From Candidatus Sericytochromatia bacterium (lineage in GTDB: Bacteria; Cyanobacteriota; Sericytochromatia; S15B-MN24; JAQBPE01), in assembly GCA_035285325.1 (NCBI GenBank), contig JAYKJB010000135.1:1-46266 (forward strand): a stretch of 46,266 nucleotides of DNA, in the 5' to 3' direction. The position numbers were made by a program, and so were the translations under genes. The stretch's first letter is position 1; each line of letters starts with the position of its first letter. Below the pieces are notes generated by a model. It was not told the DNA's origin. It saw only the letters and a program-made list of their open reading frames with translations, and made no database searches. Below, piece after piece: positions 7,490-15,025 of the stretch.

Positions 7490-7518
7490 TTGGGAAACCT
7501 GCGCCTGCGCCGTATGCT
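7490..7518 (+). promoter_or_regulatory. Promoter for the GT4 glycosyltransferase gene
   Basis: TTGGGA (7490-7495, 4 of 6) and TATGCT (7513-7518, 4 of 6) are spaced by exactly 17 nt. This would start transcription about 20 nt before the ATG at 7545. It lies in the 119-bp divergent gap with the GT20 gene. Confidence 0.45.
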
Positions 7519-7544
7519 CCCCCCACACGCGAGAGGAGCGAACG

Positions 7545-8624
7545 ATGCGCATCGGCCTGCTGGCACCCCTGGCCTACCCCATCCCTCCTCGGGGATATGG
7601 GGGAACCGAACGCGTGGTGGCCAGTCTGGCCGATGGCCTGAGTCGACGCGGCCACACCGTGACCCTGTTTGCCAGTGGGGACTCGCGCTGTGCCGCCCGT
7701 CTGCGCACGTGTTTGCCGCATGCGCTCGGTAACGGGCCCGGTTCAGCCGCGCGCCAGGCGCTGTGGGAAGGCCTGCTGGCCCGCGAGGCCGTGGCCAGCG
7801 CCCGGGAACTGGATATCCTGCACGACCACACCAAAAGCGCCGGCATCCAGGCCGCAACGCTGGCGGATTGTCCGGTGCTGACGACCGTCCACAATGCGCT
7901 CACGCCGAAGCGGGAGGCGGTCTATTCACGCCACCTCGGGCATCCGCTGGTGGCCCTCAGCCAGGCGCACGCGCGCACGATGCAGGGCTTCTCGGTGGTG
8001 GAGGTCGTGCCCAACGGCGTGCCACTGCCGGTCTGCCCACGGCCACAGACCAAGGATTCCTATCTGCTGTTTCTGGGGCGTCTGGATGCGCCGAAGGGGG
8101 CCGATTGGGCGGCGCGTCTGGCCGCTCGCTACGACCTGCCGCTGGTCATGGCGGGCCGGGTCGCGAACGATGATGACTTCTTCGCGACGTGTGTGGCGCC
8201 TTGGCTGAATGGCGGGCGCAGGCGCTACGTGGGGGAGGTGGATGGCGAGGTCAAATGGCAATTGCTGGCCGGCGCTCGGGCCCTGCTGTTTCCGATTCGC
8301 TGGGCCGAGCCGTTCGGGCTGGTCATGGTCGAGGCGATGGCGGTGGGAACCCCGGTGGTGGCCTTTGGGCGCGGGGCCGTCCCGGAGGTCGTCGAGGACG
8401 GGGTGACCGGGCGGATCCTGCCGTCGGAGGCGGATGAACCGGCCTGGCGTCAGGCCTTGATGGAGGTGAGGCAGCTCGACCCCCAAGCGGCCCGCACCCG
8501 CGTGGCCCACCTGTTCTCGGAGGACGCCATGGTGGAGCGCTACCTCAAGCTTTACCAGCGCCTGATCGCAGCGCCGCAGGAATTGATGTCTCGAACGGCG
8601 GCAGGAGGACCCCCGCCTCCGTGA
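7545..8624 (+). CDS. Glycosyltransferase family 4
   Basis: This 359-aa GT-B retaining glycosyltransferase has the N-terminal acceptor-domain motif PRGYGGTERVV at about 15-25. It also has the donor-site motif EPFGLVMVEAMAVGTPVV, with the two glutamates of the EX7E signature. The start is ATG 7545 with GAGAGGAG 6 nt upstream; an in-frame extension to 7467 lacks a ribosome site. It stands divergently from the GT20/phosphatase pair, which may point to a shared sugar pathway, but acceptor and donor cannot be read. Its last 80 bp overlap the 3' end of mtnA on the other strand. Confidence 0.88.
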   Translation: MRIGLLAPLAYPIPPRGYGGTERVVASLADGLSRRGHTVTLFASGDSRCAARLRTCLPHALGNGPGSAARQALWEGLLAREAVASARELDILHDHTKSAGIQAATLADCPVLTTVHNALTPKREAVYSRHLGHPLVALSQAHARTMQGFSVVEVVPNGVPLPVCPRPQTKDSYLLFLGRLDAPKGADWAARLAARYDLPLVMAGRVANDDDFFATCVAPWLNGGRRRYVGEVDGEVKWQLLAGARALLFPIRWAEPFGLVMVEAMAVGTPVVAFGRGAVPEVVEDGVTGRILPSEADEPAWRQALMEVRQLDPQAARTRVAHLFSEDAMVERYLKLYQRLIAAPQELMSRTAAGGPPPP

Positions 8625-9603
8625 TGATGCCGCTGATGAGCGCCGCCGGCGTGACGTCGAAACCTGGGTTGGCCACGCGGACGCCTTCAGCGGCCACGCG
8701 CCGGCCCTGCACGTGGGTGAGTTCTTCCGCGGGCCGCTCCTCGATCGGAATCAGGCCGCCGTGCGCCAATCCCGCATCCACGGTCGACAAGGGAGCCGCC
8801 ACGTAAAAGGGCAGGCCGTGATGAGCCGCCAGCACGGCCACGCCATAGGTGCCAATCTTGTTCGCCGTGTCACCGTTGGCCGCGATGCGGTCGGCTCCCA
8901 CCACCACGCGGTCGATTTGCCCACGGGCCATGAAATGGCCGGCCATGCTGTCGGTGATGAGGGTGGCGGAAATTCCCGCCTGGACCAGTTCCCAAGCCGT
9001 CAGCCGGGCACCCTGCCAGAAGGGACGGGTCTCGTCGACCCAGACGTGCAGGCTGCGGCCCGCCGCGTGAGCCGCCCGCAAGACCCCGAGGGCAGTGCCG
9101 TAACCGGCGGTGGCCAGGGCCCCGGCGTTGCAATGCGTCAGCACCTGGGCCCCATCCGGCATGACGGCCAGGCCGTGTTGCCCGATCGCGCGGTTGATGC
9201 GCACGTCTTCAGCCAACATGGCTTCAGCGCCCCTCACCAGCGCGGCCGCCAGGTCAGCGCCCTCCCCGGGGGTGGCCTCAGCGATCGCCTGCATCCGCGC
9301 CACGCCCCAGGCCAGGTTCACGGCCGTCGGTCGTGCATGACACAGACGCTGGCCGGCGGCGGCCAGCTGCGCCAGGGCTTCGGCACGCGGCTGCCCGGCC
9401 GCCGCTTGGGCCGCCAGTGCCATCCCGAAGGCCGCGCTCACGCCGATCGCCGGCGCGCCGCGGACGACCATGTCGCGAATGGCCGTCGCCACCTCGTCTG
9501 CGGTGCGGCAGCTGACGCCTTCCCAGACGTGGGGCAGGCGGGTCTGGTCCAGCAACCAGAGGCGATCGCCCTCCCAGCGCATCGTTTCCACGTCCTGATG
9601 CAT
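8545..9603 (-). CDS. mtnA: S-methyl-5-thioribose-1-phosphate isomerase
   Basis: MtnA converts methylthioribose-1-phosphate to methylthioribulose-1-phosphate in methionine salvage. The family core is intact: VRGAPAIG at 47-54, HCNAGALAT with catalytic Cys158, ETRPFWQGARLTAWEL at about 191-206, TLITDSMAGHFM, and GADRIAANGDTANKIGTY with catalytic Asp238. The Cys loop reads CNAG where CNTG is common, a mild change. At 352 aa it has normal length. The ATG start lies 4 nt after the stop of the metallophosphoesterase gene, whose end supplies the GAGGG ribosome site. No other methionine-salvage gene is visible here. Confidence 0.95.
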   Translation of the reverse strand: MHQDVETMRWEGDRLWLLDQTRLPHVWEGVSCRTADEVATAIRDMVVRGAPAIGVSAAFGMALAAQAAAGQPRAEALAQLAAAGQRLCHARPTAVNLAWGVARMQAIAEATPGEGADLAAALVRGAEAMLAEDVRINRAIGQHGLAVMPDGAQVLTHCNAGALATAGYGTALGVLRAAHAAGRSLHVWVDETRPFWQGARLTAWELVQAGISATLITDSMAGHFMARGQIDRVVVGADRIAANGDTANKIGTYGVAVLAAHHGLPFYVAAPLSTVDAGLAHGGLIPIEERPAEELTHVQGRRVAAEGVRVANPGFDVTPAALISGIITEAGVLLPPFETSIPAALRSGAGKA

Positions 9604-9607
9604 GCCC

Positions 9608-10420
9608 TCAACCTCCCAGTTCGATCACGTGGGCCCGCGGGGGGCAATTGACGCGCAGCCGGATCAGGGTGCCCGCGCCAAGGCCCTCGCTGACATGCAC
9701 GGCCGTGCGTTCGACCCAGTGCACCCCGCGCGCGTGGCGACGCGGCAGGTCACACTGCGTGACCACCGCGCCGACGCCGGGCAGGCGAATTTGCCCGCCG
9801 TGGGTATGCCCGCTCAGCACCAGGTGAAAGCTGCGCTGGGAAAACGAGGCCAGATCGGTCGGCACATGCACGAGCCCGATCAGCACGTCGGCCTGTTTCA
9901 GGCCCCGCATCGCCTGGGCCAGATTGCCCTGCCCGGTGAAGGGGTCATCCACACCCACCACCGCCACCTTGCAGCCGTCGACCTCGTGGAGCACCGTCTC
10001 GTTGACCAGCACCCGCCAGCGAGCCTGGTCCTCGTAGCGGGCCTTCAGCTGGGCGGTGGGGGGCCGCTGCCCCTTGCCCGTGAAACGCTGGGTCAGGAAT
10101 TCCTCCAGCATCACGCGCCGCGGTTGCCGCAGCCGGTCGTGATTGCCCAGCACGATATAGGCGCCAAGCCGTGGCATGCGGCTCAGCAGGCCCGGTACCA
10201 GGTGCTCGGCGTCCTCATCCTCCGCCACGTCTCCGGTGAAGCAGACCAGGTCGTAATTGTCGTCCGTGACCTGGCGAATGAAGGCCTGTTTGGCGGTGTC
10301 GCGCGACAGCAGGTGCGCATCCGACAGGTGCAGGATTCTCAGCGGGCGAGGCAGCGCGGGACAGGGCACGCGATGGTGACCCAGGCGGAAGCCCCAGCGA
10401 TCATCGAGCGTCAACCACAT
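9608..10420 (-). CDS. Calcineurin-like metallophosphoesterase (YkuE-like)
   Basis: This dinuclear metal phosphoesterase has 270 aa. All five metal-ligand blocks are visible: DAH at 34-36, GD at 63-64, GNHD at 92-95, a VH motif around 183, and GHTHGGQ around 205. The GHTHGGQ ending resembles YkuE-type enzymes that act on lipids or nucleotides, but no substrate can be assigned. There is no clear signal peptide. Its ATG overlaps the recG stop by one base (TGATG), indicating translational coupling. mtnA follows after 4 nt. Confidence 0.88.
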   Translation of the reverse strand: MWLTLDDRWGFRLGHHRVPCPALPRPLRILHLSDAHLLSRDTAKQAFIRQVTDDNYDLVCFTGDVAEDEDAEHLVPGLLSRMPRLGAYIVLGNHDRLRQPRRVMLEEFLTQRFTGKGQRPPTAQLKARYEDQARWRVLVNETVLHEVDGCKVAVVGVDDPFTGQGNLAQAMRGLKQADVLIGLVHVPTDLASFSQRSFHLVLSGHTHGGQIRLPGVGAVVTQCDLPRRHARGVHWVERTAVHVSEGLGAGTLIRLRVNCPPRAHVIELGG

Positions 10421-12858
10421 CAGCCCACCTCGAGGAAAGCCATGTTGGCCTTGAAATAGCGGAACATATCGGCCTTGACCAGCGGATGCTGGCTGAGGTC
10501 GGGGTCACGGGCGAGCAGCAAAAGGGCGGCTTCGCGGGCGCGTTCGAGCAAGAGGGTGTCATTGACGAGGTCGGCGGCCTTGAGGTCCGGCAGCCCGCTC
10601 TGGCGGGTGCCGAGAAATTCGCCGGGGCCGCGCAGCGCCAGGTCTTGCTCGGCCACCACGAAGCCGTCGTTGGTGGCCTCCATGATGCCGAGCCGCTGGG
10701 CCGTCGTCTCCGACCGACTCGACGAAAAAAGGTAGCAATACGACTGAGCCGCGCCGCGGCCGACCCGTCCGCGCAGCTGATGCAACTGGGCCAGGCCGAA
10801 GCGCTCCGCGTTTTCGATCACCATGACCGAGGCGTTGGGCACATCCACCCCGACCTCGATCACGGTCGTGCTCACCAGCACGTGGCTCTGCCCCGCGCGG
10901 AATTTGGCGATCTCGCGATCCTTCTCCTCGCCGCTCATCTGGCCGTGCAGCAACGCCACCTGAAATTCCGGAAACACCTCGGTGGCCAGGCGCTCACGTT
11001 CGGCCGTGGCGGCCTTGACCGTCTCGAGTTTCTCGTTTTCGTCGATCAGGGGGTAGACCACGTAGCACTGGCGGCCCGCCTGCAACTCGCGGCGCACCGC
11101 CTCCCAGGCCTCGTCCTGATCCCGGCGGGTGCGCGCCCAGCGGGTCGCGACAGGCTTGCGGCCCGGCGGCAATTCATCGATCACCGAGACATCCAGGTCG
11201 CCATGCAGGGTCAGCGCGAGCGTGCGTGGAATCGGCGTGGCGGTCATGACCAGCACCTCCGGGTTCTGGCCCTTCTCTCTCAGCGTGGCGCGCTGACGCA
11301 CGCCGAAGCGGTGCTGCTCGTCGATCACCACCAGACCCAGCCGGGCAAAGGTCACCTGGTCCTGGATCAGGGCGTGGGTGCCCACCACGAGCTGGACCTC
11401 GTGCTGGGCGATCGCCCGCAAGGTCACCTGGCGCTCCTTGCGGCCCTGGCGCCCCGTCAGCAGCGCCACGCGCAGGCCCAGGGCCTCGACCCACTCCTTG
11501 AGCTTGGCGAAGTGTTGTTCCGCCAGAATTTCGGTGGGAGCCATGAGCGCCCCCTGGTAACCATTCTCGACCGCGACCAGCAGCGAGAGCAGCGCGACCA
11601 CCGTCTTGCCGCTGCCCACGTCGCCCTGGACCAGCCGGTTCATGGGGCTGGGCTTGGCCAGGTCGGCCTGGATTTCCCGGAACACCCGTTCCTGGGCGTG
11701 GGTCAGAGCGAAGGGCAACAGCGCGCGCAGGCGGGTGACCAGCTCGCCGGCCGGCGGCAGCTGCAGCGCCTGGGTCTGCGCCTCCAGCTGGCGCCGCCGC
11801 CACGTCAGCCCCAGCTGCATCCAGAACAGCTCGTCGAAGGCCAGGCGTATGCGGGCCGTGGCCAGTTCCTCGGCCTGATCCGGGAAGTGGATCGTCTCCA
11901 GCGCCTTGCGCAGGGGAATCAGGGCCACGCGCTTGTCTTCGGGGCCTGTGAGCAGGTGATCGCGCAGGCCGGTCGGCAGGCTGTCCCGCACCAGTTGCAG
12001 GTGATTGTCGAGCGCCGTGCGAATGGCCTTGCGCAGCGTCTTGGCGTGGAGGCCTTCGGTCAGGTCGTAGACGGGCACGACCCGTCCCACATGCAAGCTA
12101 CGCCCCTCCTCGTCATCGGCGGCGCCCAGGACCTCGACCTCGGGACGTTCGAAGGCCAGCTTGCCGGTGAAGCTGTCACGCTTCGGCTCGCCACTCAGCA
12201 GCAGGGTCGCGCCGAGCGGGAAGCGCGCCTTTTGGCGATCGAGCTGGGGCTTGTTCGATTTGCGCCCGAACCAGCGGGCGATCGCCGTGCCGCTGCCGTC
12301 CGAGATGGTCACCGTCACGATGCTGAGCGCCTTGGCGCTGGGCAGGTTGTAGGCCTCGACCCGCTGGATCGTGCCCCAGACGGTTGCCCGGGTGCCGGCC
12401 TGCAGTTGCCCGATGCGCACGCGCTGCTTGTAGTCGAGGTGCTGGCGTGGGTAGTGGCGCAGCAGGTCATCGACGGTGTGGATGTTCAGGCGTCCCAGCA
12501 AGGCGGCCAGGGCCGGCCCGATGCCCTTCACGAACTGGACCGGCTTGTCGCGCCAGTCGGCCGGCTCTTCGGGGCGGTGGCGCGGCTTGGGCTGCCAGCG
12601 CGGCAGCAGGGCCGCCAGGTCGCCCACGGCGCGCGCGCGCAGGTCGGGGTCGAGGTGTTCATAGCGCGCGAAGGCCGTGGTCAGCGGGGCGATCGCCTCG
12701 CGGTCGCGCGGCGGTACCTCGCGGGCCAGCGCGCTGAGCGTGTCGAGCACGAACTCGGCGAAGCACTGCGTGTTGCCGCGCAGGTTGGGGTACTGATGCT
12801 GCGCCTCGATGGCGAGGGCGCGTTGCAGGCGGGTGGTATCCGGCATGGGCTGCTTCAT
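10420..12858 (-). CDS. recG: ATP-dependent DNA helicase RecG
   Basis: RecG remodels stalled replication forks and branch-migrates Holliday junctions. Seen in order: an N-terminal helical extension of about 100 residues (LQRALAIEAQHQYPNLRG...), the helix-hairpin-like FVKGIGPALAALLGRLNI region, the OB-fold wedge domain, Walker A GDVGSGKT near 411, the DEQH box near 511, TATPIPRTL, and the C-terminal [11 protein letters not shown] arginine-finger motif. The extension is the type I associate with cyanobacterial RecG. I chose ATG 12858. A GTG at 12960 would add 34 low-complexity residues with no better ribosome site. The metallophosphoesterase gene overlaps the stop by one base. Confidence 0.96.
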   Translation of the reverse strand: MKQPMPDTTRLQRALAIEAQHQYPNLRGNTQCFAEFVLDTLSALAREVPPRDREAIAPLTTAFARYEHLDPDLRARAVGDLAALLPRWQPKPRHRPEEPADWRDKPVQFVKGIGPALAALLGRLNIHTVDDLLRHYPRQHLDYKQRVRIGQLQAGTRATVWGTIQRVEAYNLPSAKALSIVTVTISDGSGTAIARWFGRKSNKPQLDRQKARFPLGATLLLSGEPKRDSFTGKLAFERPEVEVLGAADDEEGRSLHVGRVVPVYDLTEGLHAKTLRKAIRTALDNHLQLVRDSLPTGLRDHLLTGPEDKRVALIPLRKALETIHFPDQAEELATARIRLAFDELFWMQLGLTWRRRQLEAQTQALQLPPAGELVTRLRALLPFALTHAQERVFREIQADLAKPSPMNRLVQGDVGSGKTVVALLSLLVAVENGYQGALMAPTEILAEQHFAKLKEWVEALGLRVALLTGRQGRKERQVTLRAIAQHEVQLVVGTHALIQDQVTFARLGLVVIDEQHRFGVRQRATLREKGQNPEVLVMTATPIPRTLALTLHGDLDVSVIDELPPGRKPVATRWARTRRDQDEAWEAVRRELQAGRQCYVVYPLIDENEKLETVKAATAERERLATEVFPEFQVALLHGQMSGEEKDREIAKFRAGQSHVLVSTTVIEVGVDVPNASVMVIENAERFGLAQLHQLRGRVGRGAAQSYCYLFSSSRSETTAQRLGIMEATNDGFVVAEQDLALRGPGEFLGTRQSGLPDLKAADLVNDTLLLERAREAALLLLARDPDLSQHPLVKADMFRYFKANMAFLEVG

Positions 12859-12971
12859 GATACCGGAGCCGCGGCCCGCGGGCCCCGCGGGCCCCAGGGA
12901 GGGCCGCGCCGCTGGCGGTTCCGGCTGCAGGAGATCCGCGCGGGGGGACGCGTCGGGCACCGAGGGCGACG

Positions 12972-14060
12972 TCAGGTGGCGATCGCCGCCGCGGGCGCCT
13001 GCAGCGGCGTTTCCTTCGCGATCACGCCCCCGGCCAGCATCAGCTCGCCGTCATAGAGGGCGGCCACCTGGCCGGGCGTGATGGCGCTTTGCGGCGTGAA
13101 GAAGCGCACCAGCCAGCGGTCGTCGGGGGCGGGTTCGACGATCGCCCGCGCCGGCTCGGAACGGTAGCGGATCTTGACCTCGCAGCTGATCGGTTCGCGG
13201 GGCGGGGCGATCGAGATCCAGTTCACGCGCTCGACCAGCAGGGTGCTGCCCAGCGTGGCCTCCTTGGGCCCGACCACGACGCGCGCCGCCTCCGCGTCGA
13301 TGCGGATCACGTAGAGCGGTTCGGCAGCCGAGACTCCCAGGCCCCGCCGCTGGCCGATGGTGTAGTTCACCACCCCGGGATGGCGTCCCAGCACGCGGCC
13401 TTCGAGGTCGACAATCTCACCGGGCTGGATGCGATCGCCCACCTGCTCCCGCAGGAAGGCCTGTGGATCTTCACTGAAGCAGAGATCCTGGCTTTCCGGC
13501 TTGTCCGCCACCACGAAGCCGAGGTCCTTGGCGATCGCCCGCACCTCCCGCTTGTGCAGTTCGCCGACCGGGAAGATGCAGCGCGCGAGCTGGTCCTGCG
13601 TCAGTCCGTAGAGCATGTAGGTCTGGTCCTTGCTGGGGTCCAGTGCCTTGAGCAGCTGCCAGCGGCCCGAGGCCTCGTCGAAGCGGACGCGCGCGTAATG
13701 ACCGGTGGCGACCCGTTCACAGCCGAACTTCTCGCGGGCCATTTCCAGCAGCGCCAGGAACTTGAAGTCACTGTTGCAGATCGCGCAGGGGTTCGGCGTG
13801 AAGCCCGACAGGTAGCTGCTGGTGAAGTGGTCGACCACCTTCTGCTTGAAGGTTTCCACGAAGTCGAAGCGGTGGAACGGCATGCCCACCTGGGCCGCCA
13901 CCTCCGAGGCATCGCGCATGGCCTCGGTGTTGCAGCAGCGCGATTCCGGCCAGATGACCATGGAAATTCCGATGCCCTCTACCCCTTGCTTGGCCAGCAG
14001 ATGGGCGCTGACGCTGCTGTCGACGCCCCCGCTCATGGCCACGGCGATGCGTTCTGCCAC
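12972..14060 (-). CDS. mnmA: tRNA-specific 2-thiouridylase MnmA
   Basis: MnmA installs the 2-thio group on the wobble uridine (U34) of tRNA Lys, Glu and Gln, using ATP and persulfide sulfur. The PP-loop SGGVDSS is at 10-16. The catalytic pair is Cys92 (NPCAICN) and Cys194 (SQDLCF). TGHYAR at about 119, the tRNA-binding DQTYMLYGL block and the IGQRRGLG loop are all present. The 362-aa length is normal. The start is GTG 14060 preceded by CAAGG. A perfect 13-bp palindrome lies 17 nt upstream of the start. recG follows on the same strand. Confidence 0.96.
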   Translation of the reverse strand: MAERIAVAMSGGVDSSVSAHLLAKQGVEGIGISMVIWPESRCCNTEAMRDASEVAAQVGMPFHRFDFVETFKQKVVDHFTSSYLSGFTPNPCAICNSDFKFLALLEMAREKFGCERVATGHYARVRFDEASGRWQLLKALDPSKDQTYMLYGLTQDQLARCIFPVGELHKREVRAIAKDLGFVVADKPESQDLCFSEDPQAFLREQVGDRIQPGEIVDLEGRVLGRHPGVVNYTIGQRRGLGVSAAEPLYVIRIDAEAARVVVGPKEATLGSTLLVERVNWISIAPPREPISCEVKIRYRSEPARAIVEPAPDDRWLVRFFTPQSAITPGQVAALYDGELMLAGGVIAKETPLQAPAAAIAT

Positions 14061-14076
14061 CTTGATAACCCCTCGA

Positions 14077-14089
14077 ACCGTCTGACGGT
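14077..14089. repeat. Perfect 13-bp palindrome upstream of mnmA
   Basis: ACCGTC-T-GACGGT is an exact inverted repeat with a 1-nt centre in the mnmA leader. On the minus strand it lies just downstream of a TAAAAT -10-like box at about 14110-14115. Its position suits an operator or a small leader hairpin. No T-run follows, so it is not an intrinsic terminator. Confidence 0.4.
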
Positions 14090-14248
14090 GCTGCCTTTGA
14101 CTGTTTTATTTTACGGGATCCAGGGCCTTCGCGGCGAGGGGCCCGCTGGCGTGCTGAGGTGGCGTCGTGCACTGCGAGCCCCGAACGGGTATACAAGCGT
14201 CGCGCCTGATGCGACGAGGCTCAGGCTCATATGAGAGGCCACTTCCCG

Positions 14249-14602
14249 ATGCGCCACGTTTTTCGCGCCATCCGTCCCTTCCTCGCTGCCCTCCTGTCGG
14301 CCGGTCTGGTGCTTCTGGCCCCGGCCGCGGCCGAAGCCCACATCGTCTACTTCAAGGACGGCACGGTCGTGCGCGGCAATGCGGTGGTCACCGAGAGCAC
14401 CGTCACCGTCACCGGCGGCGGTGCCGACATGAGTTTTCCGCTCTCGACCGTGCGGGCCATCTCCTTCAACGAGGAGCCGATCGTGCAGGAGCAGAAACGG
14501 GTCGAGGAGAGCCGCCTGCTCAACAGTGAACCGCTGCTCTGGTCGATGGTCGCGGCCAACGCGATCGGCGTGCTGGTCGGTGTGATCAGCCTGACGCGCT
14601 AG
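14249..14602 (+). CDS. Exported small protein, tandem paralog A
   Basis: This 117-aa protein has a clear signal peptide: a basic start (MRHVFRAIRP), a long hydrophobic core, and likely cleavage after AEA near residue 24. The mature part starts with a beta-rich stretch (HIVYFKDGTVVRGNAVV) shaped like a small Sm- or SH3-like barrel, then a charged helix (VEESRLLNSEP). It ends in a hydrophobic helix that may be a membrane anchor. The start is ATG 14249 with GAGAGG 10 nt upstream; ATG 14231 is possible. It aligns over its full length with the next gene, 10 nt downstream. I know no family name. Confidence 0.75.
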   Translation: MRHVFRAIRPFLAALLSAGLVLLAPAAAEAHIVYFKDGTVVRGNAVVTESTVTVTGGGADMSFPLSTVRAISFNEEPIVQEQKRVEESRLLNSEPLLWSMVAANAIGVLVGVISLTR

Positions 14603-14612
14603 GAGGAACGAC

Positions 14613-14990
14613 GTGCTGCGACGCGCACTGCTCACCACGACCCTGGTCTGGGCGCTGGCCTGGTCCCCTGCCGAGGCGGCGCTGGTCTACACCAAGGACG
14701 GCCGCGTGTTCGACGGGGCCCTCAAGGTGGAGCGCAACGGACTGGTGCTCGTCTTGCCCGAGAACCGTTCCTTGATCATCCCCTACGACCAGGTCATGGG
14801 CATCTCGCTGGATGGGCAACCCGTCTTCCCCGCCCCGCGCCGGGCCGAGGAGAGCAAGTTGCTCAACACCGAGGCGCTGGTCTGGGCCCTGGTGGCGGCC
14901 AACGCCGTGACCGTGTTGACGGCCCTGGTGGGCGTGATGCGTGGGGCTGCGGCGCCTGCCGGTGCGGCGGCTCCGGCTACCCCTCGCTGA
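14613..14990 (+). CDS. Exported small protein, tandem paralog B
   Basis: This 125-aa protein is a clear paralog of the preceding gene. Shared features in the same order are a signal peptide ending near AEA, a VYxKDGxVxxG barrel start, a strand pattern ending in an I/L-S-turn, the EESKLLNTEALVWALVAANAV helix, and a hydrophobic C-terminus, here followed by an Ala/Pro-rich tail. The start is GTG 14613. Its ribosome site TAGGAGG includes the stop codon of paralog A, so the two are translationally coupled. They probably act together at the envelope, but no function can be named. Confidence 0.78.
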   Translation: MLRRALLTTTLVWALAWSPAEAALVYTKDGRVFDGALKVERNGLVLVLPENRSLIIPYDQVMGISLDGQPVFPAPRRAEESKLLNTEALVWALVAANAVTVLTALVGVMRGAAAPAGAAAPATPR

Positions 14991-15025
14991 GCCACGGCGG
15001 CGCCTTCGCCGCCGCAACCCCGCCC

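Noticed and set aside
10486-13056. 856-codon open frame antisense to recG
   Set aside because: It mirrors recG codon positions, has no recognisable domains, and arises because high third-position GC removes stops from the opposite strand.
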